Shown: positions 27,842 to 35,578 of the stretch, piece after piece
How positions within the stretch are numbered: position 1 is the first letter of the stretch
How the letters are laid out: each line of letters starts with the position of its first letter
NCBI RefSeq assembly: GCF_007954365.1
Contig: NZ_VOLO01000003.1
Location: 310,001 to 374,000 of the forward strand
Length of the DNA: 64,000 nucleotides
Source of the DNA: Frigoribacterium sp. ACAM 257
Lineage (GTDB): Bacteria > Actinomycetota > Actinomycetes > Actinomycetales > Microbacteriaceae
Direction: 5' to 3'
Notes under the pieces: model-generated
Databases searched by the model: none
What the model saw: the letters and a program-made list of their open reading frames with translations, nothing else
Told to the model about the DNA's origin: nothing
Made by a program: the position numbers and the translations under genes

Positions 27842-27919
27842 ATGACGACCGCAGCGCTGCCGACGACGGCAGCTGTCCTCGATCCCCGCCCGCGCCTCCT
27901 CGGGGCGGTGTCGTCGTGA
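27842..27919 (+). CDS. 25-residue leader ORF coupled to the epimerase
   Basis: The ORF reads MTTAALPTTAAVLDPRPRLL and five more residues, then TGA. That stop overlaps the GTG of the epimerase (GTGA). The ATG lies 6 nt from a -10-like TAGCGT, so a leaderless message would start by translating this peptide, and the ribosome would then restart at the epimerase. It has no family resemblance; its role may be only coupling. Confidence 0.45.
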   Translation: MTTAALPTTAAVLDPRPRLLGAVSS

Positions 27920-28875
27920 GGGTCGTCGTGATCGGCGCGACCGGCCACGTCGGGGGCTACCTCGTGCCTCGCCTGGTGCTCGCCGGGCACGACGTCGTCG
28001 CCGTGTCGCGCGGCACCTCGGCTCCCTACCGCGAGCACGCCGCCTGGGCGAGCGTCGAGCGGGTGCAGCTCGACCGCGACGCCGGCGACGCCGACGGCTC
28101 GTTCGGCCGGGCGATCGCCGACCTGCGCGCCGACGTCGTCGTCGACCTGATCTGCTTCACGCCCGCCTCCGCGCTCTCGCTCGTCGAGGCGCTGCGGGGC
28201 AGCGGCACGGTGCTGCTGCACTGCGGCACCATCTGGGTGCACGGCCCGTCGGCCGAGGTGCCGGTGACCGAGGAGGCGCGGCGCACGCCGTTCGGCGAGT
28301 ACGGCACGCAGAAGGCCGAGATCGAGCGCCTGCTGCTCGCCGAGACGCGACGGCCCGGCGGCGTGCAGAGCGCCGTGCTGCACCCCGGGCACATCACCGG
28401 CCCCGGCTGGCCGATGATCAACGCCGTCGGCAACCTCGACCTCGACGTGTGGGAGGCGCTCGCCGCGGGCCGCGAGGTCGTCATGCCGGGGCTCGGGCTC
28501 GAGACGGTCCACCACGTGCACGCCGACGACGTGGCGCAGGCGTTCCAGCGGGCTGTCGAGCGTCCGGCGCAGGCCGTGGGGGAGTCGTTCCACGTCGTCA
28601 GCGAGCGGGCGGTGACCCTGCGCGGCCTCGCCGAGCAGATCGCCCGTGCCTTCGGGCAGGAGGCGCACCTCACGTTCGCCTCGTTCGAGGAGTTCCGAGC
28701 GCAGCGCAGTCCCGAGTCGGCCGACGCGTCCTGGGAGCACCTGTCGCGCAGCCACTCGATGAGCATCGACAAGGCGCGGCGGCTGCTCGGCTACGCGCCG
28801 CGGTGGACGTCGGTCGAGGCCATCGTCGAGGGCCTCGAGTGGCTGCGAGCCGACGGCCAGCTCACCCTCGCGTGA
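27916..28875 (+). CDS. NAD-dependent epimerase/dehydratase family protein
   Basis: Extended SDR of 319 residues with the N-terminal Rossmann motif VVVIGATGHVGGYL (GxxGxxG). The central region CGTIWVHGP and FGEYGTQKAEIE supplies the Tyr/Lys pair (YGTQK). The C-terminal part (SIDKARRLLGYAPRW) is typical of nucleotide-sugar epimerases. The GTG start at 27916 lacks a strong Shine-Dalgarno sequence, but overlaps the stop of the short upstream ORF. Substrate unknown. Confidence 0.85.
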   Translation: MRVVVIGATGHVGGYLVPRLVLAGHDVVAVSRGTSAPYREHAAWASVERVQLDRDAGDADGSFGRAIADLRADVVVDLICFTPASALSLVEALRGSGTVLLHCGTIWVHGPSAEVPVTEEARRTPFGEYGTQKAEIERLLLAETRRPGGVQSAVLHPGHITGPGWPMINAVGNLDLDVWEALAAGREVVMPGLGLETVHHVHADDVAQAFQRAVERPAQAVGESFHVVSERAVTLRGLAEQIARAFGQEAHLTFASFEEFRAQRSPESADASWEHLSRSHSMSIDKARRLLGYAPRWTSVEAIVEGLEWLRADGQLTLA

Positions 28876-29020
28876 CCTGCCTCCTCATTCAGGAAGATCG
28901 CGCCTGATCCCTGTAGCGGAGGCGCCGATCGTCCTGAACCGTGCACAGCTCAGGAGGCGCCAGCGCTGTCTTCCTGATCTGTGACGGAAGCCCGTCCGTG
29001 CGGCCGGACCGCAGCGGCGC
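28876..29020. other. Intergenic region with long-range inverted repeat
   Basis: TCAGGAAGA near 28888 and TCTTCCTGA near 28968 are inverted and about 70 nt apart, with one AGGAGGCGCC copy (28952) between them. It probably ends the epimerase transcript. No ORF was supported here. Confidence 0.35.
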
Positions 29021-29026
29021 TAGGAT
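29021..29026 (+). promoter_or_regulatory. -10 hexamer of the TPP riboswitch transcript (TAGGAT)
   Basis: TAGGAT lies about 10 nt before the aptamer, placing the transcription start near 29033. No convincing -35 element was seen. Confidence 0.45.
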
Positions 29027-29037
29027 CGGCGGCACAC

Positions 29038-29124
29038 ACACGGGAGTCCGGTGATCCGGGCTGAGAGGAAGCGATCCACGCTTCGACCGTCGAACCTGAT
29101 CTGGATCATGCCAGCGCAGGGAGG
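29038..29124 (+). promoter_or_regulatory. TPP (thiamine pyrophosphate) riboswitch
   Basis: The conserved aptamer parts are present in order: ACGGGAGTCC, the CTGAGAGG core, and ACCTGATCTGGATCATGCCA followed by GCGCAGGGA. The 3' end of the aptamer runs directly into GGAGGAGAG, the Shine-Dalgarno sequence of the next gene. Ligand binding is therefore likely to block translation rather than transcription. It controls the YkoE-YkoD-YkoC transporter downstream, so thiamine would shut off uptake of its precursor. Confidence 0.95.
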
Positions 29125-29131
29125 AGAGAAC

Positions 29132-29812
29132 ATGTCTGTTTCCGTGTCCGCGAACGAGGCTCAGCCCGGCCGCCAGGATCGCCCCGTCGCCGCTTCGGGG
29201 TCGCAGGAGTCGCCGCGGAGGTCGCCGGGGCCGTCGCGTCGCTGGCGCGTCGTCGACATCGTCGTCGCCAGCGTGATCGGCGTCGCGTGCGGCGTCGTCT
29301 TCTGGGCCTGGGGCCTCGCGTGGGAGCCGCTCAGCAACCTGCTCGCCTTCACGCCGGGCCTCTCGGGCCTGCTCTCGGGCGGCTGGCTCTTCGCCGGCGT
29401 GCTCGGCGGGCTGATCATCCGCAAACCGGGCGCCGCCGTCTACACGGAGGTGATGGCCGCCGTCGTGTCGATGCTGATCGGCACGCAGTGGGGCTTCTCC
29501 ACGCTGATCTGGGGCGTCGTCGAGGGCCTCGGCGCCGAGCTCGTCTTCGCTGCATTCCTCTACTCGTCCTTCCGTCTCCACGTCGCCCTGCTCGCCGGTG
29601 CCGGCGCGGGCGTCGCCGTCGCCCTGCTCGACACGTCGTTCTCGTCGATCGCCGCTACCGCGATCGAGTTCAAGGTCGTCTACGGCATCAGCGCGGTCGT
29701 CTCCGGGGTCGTCCTGGCCGGGCTGCTCTCCTGGCTCGCCGCTCGGGGGCTCGCCCGCACCGGCGCGCTCAGCCGCTTCGCCTCCGGCCGGTCGGCCGAG
29801 GCGCGCGTCTGA
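29132..29812 (+). CDS. ykoE: ECF transporter S component, YkoE family (HMP/thiamine)
   Basis: Substrate-binding integral membrane subunit of an ECF-type vitamin transporter, probably for hydroxymethylpyrimidine or thiamine. The 226-residue protein has a polar N-terminal tail of about 38 residues, then five to six helices starting RVVDIVVASVIGVACGVVFW. The YkoE features FTPGLSGLLSGGW, EVMAAVVSMLIGTQWG and VEGLGAELVF are clear. GGGAGGAGAG precedes the ATG and abuts the TPP riboswitch, which supports the substrate call. Confidence 0.93.
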   Translation: MSVSVSANEAQPGRQDRPVAASGSQESPRRSPGPSRRWRVVDIVVASVIGVACGVVFWAWGLAWEPLSNLLAFTPGLSGLLSGGWLFAGVLGGLIIRKPGAAVYTEVMAAVVSMLIGTQWGFSTLIWGVVEGLGAELVFAAFLYSSFRLHVALLAGAGAGVAVALLDTSFSSIAATAIEFKVVYGISAVVSGVVLAGLLSWLAARGLARTGALSRFASGRSAEARV

Positions 29813-29831
29813 CCCGCGCGGCCTCGACGAC

Positions 29832-31328
29832 GTGACCGCCTCCTCCGGCGCCCGGGTCGACGCCCGCGGCTGGGGGTGGCGGCACGCCGGTCGCCTTCGC
29901 CCTGCGGTGTCCGAGCTCGACCTGGTCATCGAGCCGGGTGAGCGCGTGCTGGTGCTCGGCGCCTCCGGGGCCGGCAAGTCGACGCTGCTGGCCGGGCTCG
30001 CCGGCGTGCTCGGCGGCGACGACGAGGGCGACGCCCGCGGCGAGCTGCTCGTCGACGGGCGACCCCCGGCCGAGCAGCGCGGCCGGGTCGGTCTGGTGCT
30101 GCAGGATCCCGACTCGCAGGTCGTTCTCGCCCGCGTCGGTGACGACGTGGCCTTCGGCTGCGAGAACATCGGCGTCCCGCGCGACGAGACCTGGCGCCGT
30201 GTCGACGACGCCCTCGACGCGGTCGGGCTCGACCTGCCGCGCTCGTGGCCGACCGCCCAGCTCAGCGGCGGGCAGAAGCAGCGCCTCGCGCTCGCGGGCG
30301 CCCTCGCGATGCGACCGGGGCTCGTGCTGCTCGACGAGCCGACGGCGAACCTCGATCCCGAGGGCGTCGTCGAGGTGCGCGACGCCGTCGCCCGGGTCGC
30401 CGAGCGGACCGGCGCGACGCTCGTCGTCGTCGAGCACCGCGTCTCGGTCTGGCTGCCCGTCGTCGACCGCGTCGTCGTGCTCGCCGCCGGCGGGGGAGTC
30501 CTCGCCGACGGCGCCCCCGAGGAGGTGCTCGACCGGCAGCGCGGACGGCTCACGGAGGCGGGGGTGTGGGTCCCCGGGGTCGCGCTCGAGCCGCCCGTGC
30601 GTCGCCGCGCCTCCTCTCGCGGACCGCTGTTGGAGGCGACCGCGCTGGCCGTCGGACACCGCGGCCCGCGCGGCCGTGCCGTCGCCTCGAACCTCGACCT
30701 GACGATCCACGACGCCCGCACGCTGGCCGTCACCGGCGCGAACGGCGCGGGCAAGTCGACGCTCGCCCTGACGCTCGCCGGCCTGCTCGCCCCGGTCTCG
30801 GGCGAGCTGCGTGCCACGGCCGAGCTCGCCGCCGGCGCCGGCGCCGTGCCCGTGCGGTGGCGCTCGCGCGAGCTGCTCACGCGGGTCGGCACCGTCTTCC
30901 AGGACCCGGAGCACCAGTTCCTCACCCCCACGGTGCGTCGCGAGCTGGCGGTCGGGCCGGAGGCGCTCGGCGAGCCGGCCGCGCAGGTCGCCGAGCGCGT
31001 CGACGAGCTCCTGGCGCGCCTCCGGCTGGATCACCTCGCCGGCGCGAACCCGTTCACGCTGTCCGGGGGCGAGAAGCGGCGTCTCTCGGTGGCGACCGTC
31101 CTCGCGTCGCGCCCGCGCCTCCTCGTGCTCGACGAGCCCACCTTCGGGCAGGACGCGCGCACCTGGCGTGAGCTGGTCGCCCTCCTGGCGGCCCTCGTCG
31201 ACGAGGGCCGCAGCGTCGTCGCGGTCACGCACGACGCCGAGTTCGTCGCCGCGCTGGCTGACGACGTGGTCGTCCTCGAGCGACAGCCGTCGGCCGGGGC
31301 CGGGGCCGGGGCCGGGGCGGCAGCATGA
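29832..31328 (+). CDS. ykoD: ECF transporter double ATPase, YkoD-like
   Basis: Two fused ABC ATPase domains (498 residues) that power the ECF transporter. Domain 1 has Walker A GASGAGKST (43-51), signature LSGGQKQR and Walker B LVLLDEPTANLDP. Domain 2 has GANGAGKST near residue 300, Q-loop FQDPEHQF, LSGGEKRR and LLVLDEPTFGQD. The C-terminus is a low-complexity GAGAGAGAA tail encoded by a hexanucleotide repeat (31292-31320). The GTG start lies 19 nt after ykoE, and the stop overlaps ykoC (ATGA). Confidence 0.93.
   Translation: MTASSGARVDARGWGWRHAGRLRPAVSELDLVIEPGERVLVLGASGAGKSTLLAGLAGVLGGDDEGDARGELLVDGRPPAEQRGRVGLVLQDPDSQVVLARVGDDVAFGCENIGVPRDETWRRVDDALDAVGLDLPRSWPTAQLSGGQKQRLALAGALAMRPGLVLLDEPTANLDPEGVVEVRDAVARVAERTGATLVVVEHRVSVWLPVVDRVVVLAAGGGVLADGAPEEVLDRQRGRLTEAGVWVPGVALEPPVRRRASSRGPLLEATALAVGHRGPRGRAVASNLDLTIHDARTLAVTGANGAGKSTLALTLAGLLAPVSGELRATAELAAGAGAVPVRWRSRELLTRVGTVFQDPEHQFLTPTVRRELAVGPEALGEPAAQVAERVDELLARLRLDHLAGANPFTLSGGEKRRLSVATVLASRPRLLVLDEPTFGQDARTWRELVALLAALVDEGRSVVAVTHDAEFVAALADDVVVLERQPSAGAGAGAGAAA
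31292..31320 (+). repeat. GGCCGG hexanucleotide tandem repeat at the 3' end of ykoD
   Basis: Four to five tandem GGCCGG units encode the Gly-Ala tail of YkoD. Since the unit is 6 bp, copy-number changes would keep the frame. Confidence 0.75.
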
Positions 31329-32119
31329 GCCTGCTCGAGGCGGTCGAGACGGACCGAGTCGTCGGCCGGGTCAACCCCGTCGCGAAGCTGCTCGCGGCGC
31401 TCGTCGTCTCCGTGGTGCTGCTGCTCTCGATCGACTGGGTCTCGGCGGGGGTGGCTCTCGGGCTCGAGCTGCTGCTCCTGCCCTGGGCGGGGCTGTCGGC
31501 GAGACAGCTGCTCCGGCGGACCGCGCCGCTCTGGATCGCCGCACCGATGTCGGTCGTCGTCATGGTGCTCTACGGCCGCGACGACGGTGTCGTGCTGCTG
31601 CAGTTCTGGTGGATGAGCGTGACGGAGGGGTCGGTCTCGCTCGCCTTCGCGATCGGCCTGCGCATCCTCGCGGTCGGCATCCCGGGCATCGTCCTGCTCG
31701 CCACGACCGACCCCACCGACCTCGCCGACGGCCTCGCGCAGGTGCTGCGGCTGCCGTCGCGCTTCGTGCTCGGCGGCCTCGCGGGGCTCCGGCTCGCCGG
31801 GCTCTTCGCGGACGACTGGCGGCAGCTCGCCCTCGCCCGTCGGGCGCGGGGCGTCGCCGACGCTCGGGGCCCGGTCGCCGCCGCCCGCCGGCTCGCCGGG
31901 CAGGCGTTCGCGCTGCTCGTCCTGTCGGTGCGGCGCGGGAGCAAGCTCGCGACGGCGATGGAGGCGAAGGGCTTCGGCTCGGACACGGCGCGCACCTGGG
32001 CCCGCCCGTCGACCGTGGGGCTCCGGGACGCCGTGATGGTCGTGATCGGCGTGCTCATCGCGGCGGCCGCTGTCACCGCGGCAGTGCTCGCCGGGACGTG
32101 GGAGTTCGTCCTTGCCTGA
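31325..32119 (+). CDS. ykoC: ECF transporter T component, YkoC/CbiQ family
   Basis: Transmembrane coupling subunit of 264 residues. It opens with VGRVNPVAKLLAAL, typical of the EcfT/CbiQ family, has about five to six helices, and carries the two Ala-Arg-Gly-type coupling motifs ARRARGVAD and MEAKGFGS that dock on the ATPases. Its ATG overlaps the ykoD stop. Together ykoE-ykoD-ykoC form one riboswitch-controlled operon. Confidence 0.93.
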   Translation: MSLLEAVETDRVVGRVNPVAKLLAALVVSVVLLLSIDWVSAGVALGLELLLLPWAGLSARQLLRRTAPLWIAAPMSVVVMVLYGRDDGVVLLQFWWMSVTEGSVSLAFAIGLRILAVGIPGIVLLATTDPTDLADGLAQVLRLPSRFVLGGLAGLRLAGLFADDWRQLALARRARGVADARGPVAAARRLAGQAFALLVLSVRRGSKLATAMEAKGFGSDTARTWARPSTVGLRDAVMVVIGVLIAAAAVTAAVLAGTWEFVLA

Positions 32120-32732
32120 GGAGGGGGCGGCCGACGTGGGCCAGCCCGACGCCGACGCGCGTCGTGTCGTCGTCGACCTGCTGACGAGGGCGAAGGAGGC
32201 GCGGGTCGGCCATGACCGCGTCGTGCTGCTGATCGACGGCCGGTCGGGCTCGGGAAAGACCACGCTGGCTCGCCGCCTGGTCGCGGCCTGGCCCGTCGAC
32301 CAGCTCGGCCCCGTGCAGCTCGTCCACCTCGACGACGTGTACCCGGGCTGGCACGGGCTCGAGGCGGCGTCACGGGTGGTCGAGTCGACGATCCTCGCGG
32401 CGGCGGACCCGGGGTGGACCACGTGGGACTGGCAGGCCGGCGTGCCGGGGGAGCGGCGGACGCTCGACCCGGCCGTCTCGCTGGTCGTCGAGGGCGCCGG
32501 GGCGCTGACCCGCGCCTCCTCGGCCCTGGCGACGCTGCGCGTCTGGCTCGACCTCGACGACGAGACGCGGCGAGCCCGGGCGCTGCGGCGCGACGGCGCG
32601 ACCTACGAGCCGTGGTGGGACATCTGGGCCGAGCAGGAGGAGCGGCACCTCGCGGTCGACGGCCCGCGCCGCCTCGCGGACGTCGTCGTCGACGTCGGAC
32701 GCGGCGTCACGGTCGGCGGCTCGGAGGGCTAG
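32112..32732 (+). CDS. P-loop ATP-binding protein (uridine-kinase-like)
   Basis: A 206-residue P-loop NTPase with Walker A DGRSGSGKTTLARRL near residues 42-56 and VHLDDVYPGW, which resembles uridine/cytidine kinases; VWLDLDDETRRARALRRDG fits the lid region. The TTG at 32112 overlaps the ykoC end by 8 nt and has GGGAG 9 nt upstream. A GTG about 20 nt later is possible. It may belong to the thiamine-uptake operon, but no thiamine role is shown by the sequence. Its TAG overlaps that of the convergent zincin. Confidence 0.7.
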   Translation: MPEEGAADVGQPDADARRVVVDLLTRAKEARVGHDRVVLLIDGRSGSGKTTLARRLVAAWPVDQLGPVQLVHLDDVYPGWHGLEAASRVVESTILAAADPGWTTWDWQAGVPGERRTLDPAVSLVVEGAGALTRASSALATLRVWLDLDDETRRARALRRDGATYEPWWDIWAEQEERHLAVDGPRRLADVVVDVGRGVTVGGSEG

Positions 32733-33124
32733 GCCCAGCCGAGCTCGTGCAGCTGGTCGTCGTCGATGCCGTAGAAGTGCGCGATCTCGTGCACGAGCGT
32801 CACGTGGATCTCGTCGCGCAGTTCGTCCTCGTCGTCGACGACGGCGAGGTGCGGCTCGCGGTAGAGGATGATCCGGTCGGGCAGCTCGCCGAAGCCGTAC
32901 GTGCCGCGCTCGGTGAGGGCGACGCCGTCGTAGAGGCCGAGGAGGTCGAGGGAGCCGTCCTCGGGGCGGTCGTCGGTGACGAAGACGACGTTGTCGAGGC
33001 CGTCGACCATGTCGTCGGGCAGCTCGTCGAGCTCGGCCACGACGAGTTCGTCGAACCGGGCGAGGCTCAGCGTCGCCGGGTCGATGCCCGCCGCCGCCGC
33101 GCCGTCAGCTCTCTCGTCGTCCAC
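32729..33124 (-). CDS. Metallopeptidase family protein (minimal zincin, HExxH)
   Basis: A 131-residue acidic protein of the small zincin-like family common in actinobacteria. The zinc motif is HEIAHFYGIDDDQLHELGW, with the two His of HEIAH and a downstream H/E. The GTG start gives VDDERADGAAAAG and lacks an obvious Shine-Dalgarno sequence. Convergent with the P-loop gene: the stop codons share CTAG. Confidence 0.8.
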   Translation of the reverse strand: MDDERADGAAAAGIDPATLSLARFDELVVAELDELPDDMVDGLDNVVFVTDDRPEDGSLDLLGLYDGVALTERGTYGFGELPDRIILYREPHLAVVDDEDELRDEIHVTLVHEIAHFYGIDDDQLHELGWA

Positions 33125-33156
33125 CGGCCCAGCGTCCCACACGCCCCCTGAGCGCC

Positions 33157-33224
33157 GAGGGCGGGTCGCCTGCCGCGAGGGCGGGTAGCCGCCGACCCGC
33201 CCTCGACGCAAACGACCCGCCCTC
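33157..33224. repeat. REP-like element, copy B
   Basis: Four 11-bp motifs: GAGGGCGGGTC (33157), GAGGGCGGGTA (33177), GACCCGCCCTC (33194) and GACCCGCCCTC (33214). The spacing 0/20/37/57 is the same as in copy A at 21181, and 19 bases at one end are identical. It lies in the 359-nt gap between the zincin gene and tRNA-His. Confidence 0.75.
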
Positions 33225-33401
33225 GACGCCACGCAGCCACGCGCGTCCACCACCGCGTGCGCCGGGGTGCCTCCATCAAAGCGACGAACCACCGCAGAAC
33301 ATCACGCCGCCTTGTCGCTCTCGAGTAGCGACTCGCGTCAGCGCCGCAACGAGCGAAGCGAGGGTGCTCTCCACCGATGCACCTGCCCGGCCACCGACGA
33401 C

Positions 33402-33428
33402 GTCTTCGACGCGGAACGCGTCGAAGAC
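33402..33428. repeat. Perfect 12-bp inverted repeat with GAA loop
   Basis: GTCTTCGACGCG, then GAA, then CGCGTCGAAGAC. It sits 26 nt from the tRNA-His terminator in a gene-free stretch. It could be a second terminator or a protein-binding site. No ORF is convincing between 33225 and 33450. Confidence 0.65.
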
Positions 33429-33448
33429 CAGAAGGCACCGGAAACCCC

Positions 33449-33475
33449 AAAAAGCCCTGCCGAGTAGGGCAGGGC
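33449..33475 (-). terminator. Rho-independent terminator of tRNA-His
   Basis: On the minus strand GCCCTGCC (33475-33468) pairs with GGCAGGGC (33461-33454), followed by TTTTT. The hairpin starts 9 nt after the tRNA 3' end. This is one of the few terminators here with a real T tract. Confidence 0.85.
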
Positions 33476-33483
33476 CTTTCCAT

Positions 33484-33559
33484 TGGGGTGAGTAACGGGG
33501 CTTGAACCCGCGGCCTCCTAGACCACAACCAGGCGCTCTACCAGCTGAGCTATACCCAC
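33484..33559 (-). tRNA. tRNA-His (GTG anticodon)
   Basis: The minus strand folds as a cloverleaf: acceptor GTGGGTA/TACTCAC, D-arm TAGCTCAGCTGGTAGAGC, anticodon loop TTGTGGT with GTG, T-arm GCGGGTTCAAGCCCCG. C73 and an encoded CCA follow. The extra G at position -1 (33560), opposite C73, is the signature of tRNA-His. Confidence 0.95.
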
Positions 33560-33599
33560 CATGCGCGACTGCCGGAGCGATCGCAACGAGAAGACTCTA

Positions 33600-34220
33600 C
33601 TACAGCCGGGAGGCCCATTCGTCCACGACGGCCCTCGAGATCGCCTGGACGTCGTCGGTGGTGGGGCCGGGGTCGGCGACGAAGCCGGCGCGGCGGTAGT
33701 ACTCGAGCTCGCGGATCGACTCGAGGATGTCGGCGAGGGCTCGGTGGCCGCCGTGCTTCTGCGGCGCGTTGAAGTAGACGCGGGGGAACCAGCGCCGAGC
33801 GAGCTCCTTGATCGACGAGACGTCGACGCTGCGGTAGTGCAGGTGGCCGTCGACGCGCGGCATGTACTTGGCGAGGAAAGCGCGGTCGGTGCCGATGGTG
33901 TTGCCGGCCAGGGGCGCGTGCTGCTCGGTGGGGACGTACTTGAGGATGTACTCGAGCACCTCGTACTCGGCCTCGGCGAGGCTGACGCCGTTCGGGATCT
34001 CGTCGATGAGGCCCGAGGTGGTGTGCATCTCGGTGACGAAGTCGCCCATGTTGTCGAGGGCGGACTGGTCGGGCTTGATGACGATGGTGAAGCCGGGGTG
34101 CACGGGCACGAGGTCGAAGTCGGTGACGACGACGGCCACCTCGACCAGCTCGTCGACGGCGATGTCGAGACCCGTCATCTCGCAGTCGATCCACACCAGT
34201 CGGTCGTTCGTCGTAGCCAT
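33600..34220 (-). CDS. orn: Oligoribonuclease
   Basis: 3'-5' exoribonuclease that degrades 2- to 5-nt RNA and linear pGpG. The 206-residue DEDDh protein has ExoI WIDCEMTGLD, ExoII GNTIGTDRAFL, and ExoIII with HRALADI(L) providing the late His and Asp. The length is normal for the family. The gene lies between tRNA-His and the MFS gene on the minus strand, behind the hairpin at 34251-34300. Confidence 0.96.
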   Translation of the reverse strand: MATTNDRLVWIDCEMTGLDIAVDELVEVAVVVTDFDLVPVHPGFTIVIKPDQSALDNMGDFVTEMHTTSGLIDEIPNGVSLAEAEYEVLEYILKYVPTEQHAPLAGNTIGTDRAFLAKYMPRVDGHLHYRSVDVSSIKELARRWFPRVYFNAPQKHGGHRALADILESIRELEYYRRAGFVADPGPTTDDVQAISRAVVDEWASRL

Positions 34221-34250
34221 GCCGCCACTCTAGTCCGGGCCTCCGACACG

Positions 34251-34300
34251 GCCCGGCCCGCGCCTCCTTGTCTCATCGGCGGGGGAGGCGCGGGCCGGGC
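34251..34300 (-). terminator. Long hairpin terminator between MFS gene and orn
   Basis: A perfect 17-bp stem (34251-34267 with 34284-34300) with a 16-nt loop. One arm contains CGCGCCTCCT. It separates the marR-MFS unit from orn. Confidence 0.7.
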
Positions 34301-34318
34301 CGGGCGCGCGGGTCGCGT

Positions 34319-35578
34319 CTACGAGACCTCGCCGACCGAGATCGCCTCGGCCTCGACGCGGGTCGACTCGGGGCCGTCGTCGACGCGGCGCAGGGCACGA
34401 CGCCCGGCGAGGATGATCACGAGGCCGACGGCGACGCTCGCGGCGGCGAAGACGTAGGCGGCGCTCGGCGCGATGCTGTCGGCGAGGAGCGTGGCCACGG
34501 GCGGGGCGATCGCGCCGCCGAGGAACCGCACGGCCGAGTACGCGCTCGATGCCACCGAGCGGGGCAGGTCGGTCGCCTCCATCACGCTCTCGGTGAGCAC
34601 CGTGTTGAGCACGCCCAGCACGAGGCCGCCGACGACGACGCAGGTGACGAGCGCCGCGGGCGTCCCGACGAACAGCGCCGCCGCGAGCAGGTCGAGCGTC
34701 AGCAGGGGCAGGGCGATGCGCAGCACCGTCGTCCGCTTCATCCGGGCGGTCAGCAGCGGGGCGACCCACACGGAGGTGATCGCGAGGCCGACGCCCCAGC
34801 CGAAGAAGGTGAGGCCGATGCCCATGGCGCCGAAGCCGAGCGGGTACGGGGTGTATGCCAGCAGGACGAAGAAGCCGATGTTGTAGAAGAACGCGGTCGC
34901 CGCGAGGGTGCCGAGGGCCGGCACGGCCAGGGCGCGGAACGGCGCCGACAGCCTCGTGGGCGTCGGCTTCTCGATCGCGCCGCCCTTGAGGAAGACCGCG
35001 ATGGCGATGAACGCGATCGCCATCAGCACGGTGACGCCGAAGAACGGTCCGCGCCAGCTCACAGAGCCCAGCAGGCCGCCGATGAGGGGACCGATAGCGA
35101 TGCCGAGGCCGAGGGCGGCCTCGTACAGGATGATGGCGGAGGCGGTGCCCCCGGAGGCGGCGCCCACGATCGTCGCGAGCGCGGTCGAGATGAAGAGGGC
35201 GTTGCCGAGGCCCCAGCCGGCGCGGAAGCCGATGACCTCCCACACGTCGCCGCTCGTGGCCGCGAGAACGGCGAAGACGACGATCAGGGCGAGGCCGATC
35301 ATGAGGGTCTTCTTGGCCCCGAGGCGGCTCGAGACCCAGCTGGTGAAGAACATCGCGATGCCGGTGACGGCCAGGTAGCTGGTGAAGAGCAGCTCGGTCT
35401 GCGTCGGGGTCGCCTTCAGCGACTCGGCGATGGCGGGGAGGATCGGGTCGACGAGGCCGATGCCCATGAAGGCGACGACACAGGCGAAGGCGATGGCCCA
35501 GACGGCGGTCGGCTGCCTGAGGATGCTCGGCTTCGCGGTGCCGGTGCTCGCGGCTGTGCCGTGGGTCGCGGCGCTCAC
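34319..35578 (-). CDS. MFS transporter (drug efflux type, 12 helices)
   Basis: A 419-residue major facilitator with twelve hydrophobic helices. WAIAFACVVAFMGIGLVDPILPAIAESL is the first helix with the G-x-x-D-P motif of drug:proton antiporters, and SSRLGAKKTLMIG is the A-like loop 2-3 motif. The GTG start overlaps the TGA of the MarR gene (GTGA), so regulator and pump are co-translated. The likely role is efflux of a toxic compound sensed by the MarR protein. Confidence 0.9.
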   Translation of the reverse strand: MSAATHGTAASTGTAKPSILRQPTAVWAIAFACVVAFMGIGLVDPILPAIAESLKATPTQTELLFTSYLAVTGIAMFFTSWVSSRLGAKKTLMIGLALIVVFAVLAATSGDVWEVIGFRAGWGLGNALFISTALATIVGAASGGTASAIILYEAALGLGIAIGPLIGGLLGSVSWRGPFFGVTVLMAIAFIAIAVFLKGGAIEKPTPTRLSAPFRALAVPALGTLAATAFFYNIGFFVLLAYTPYPLGFGAMGIGLTFFGWGVGLAITSVWVAPLLTARMKRTTVLRIALPLLTLDLLAAALFVGTPAALVTCVVVGGLVLGVLNTVLTESVMEATDLPRSVASSAYSAVRFLGGAIAPPVATLLADSIAPSAAYVFAAASVAVGLVIILAGRRALRRVDDGPESTRVEAEAISVGEVS

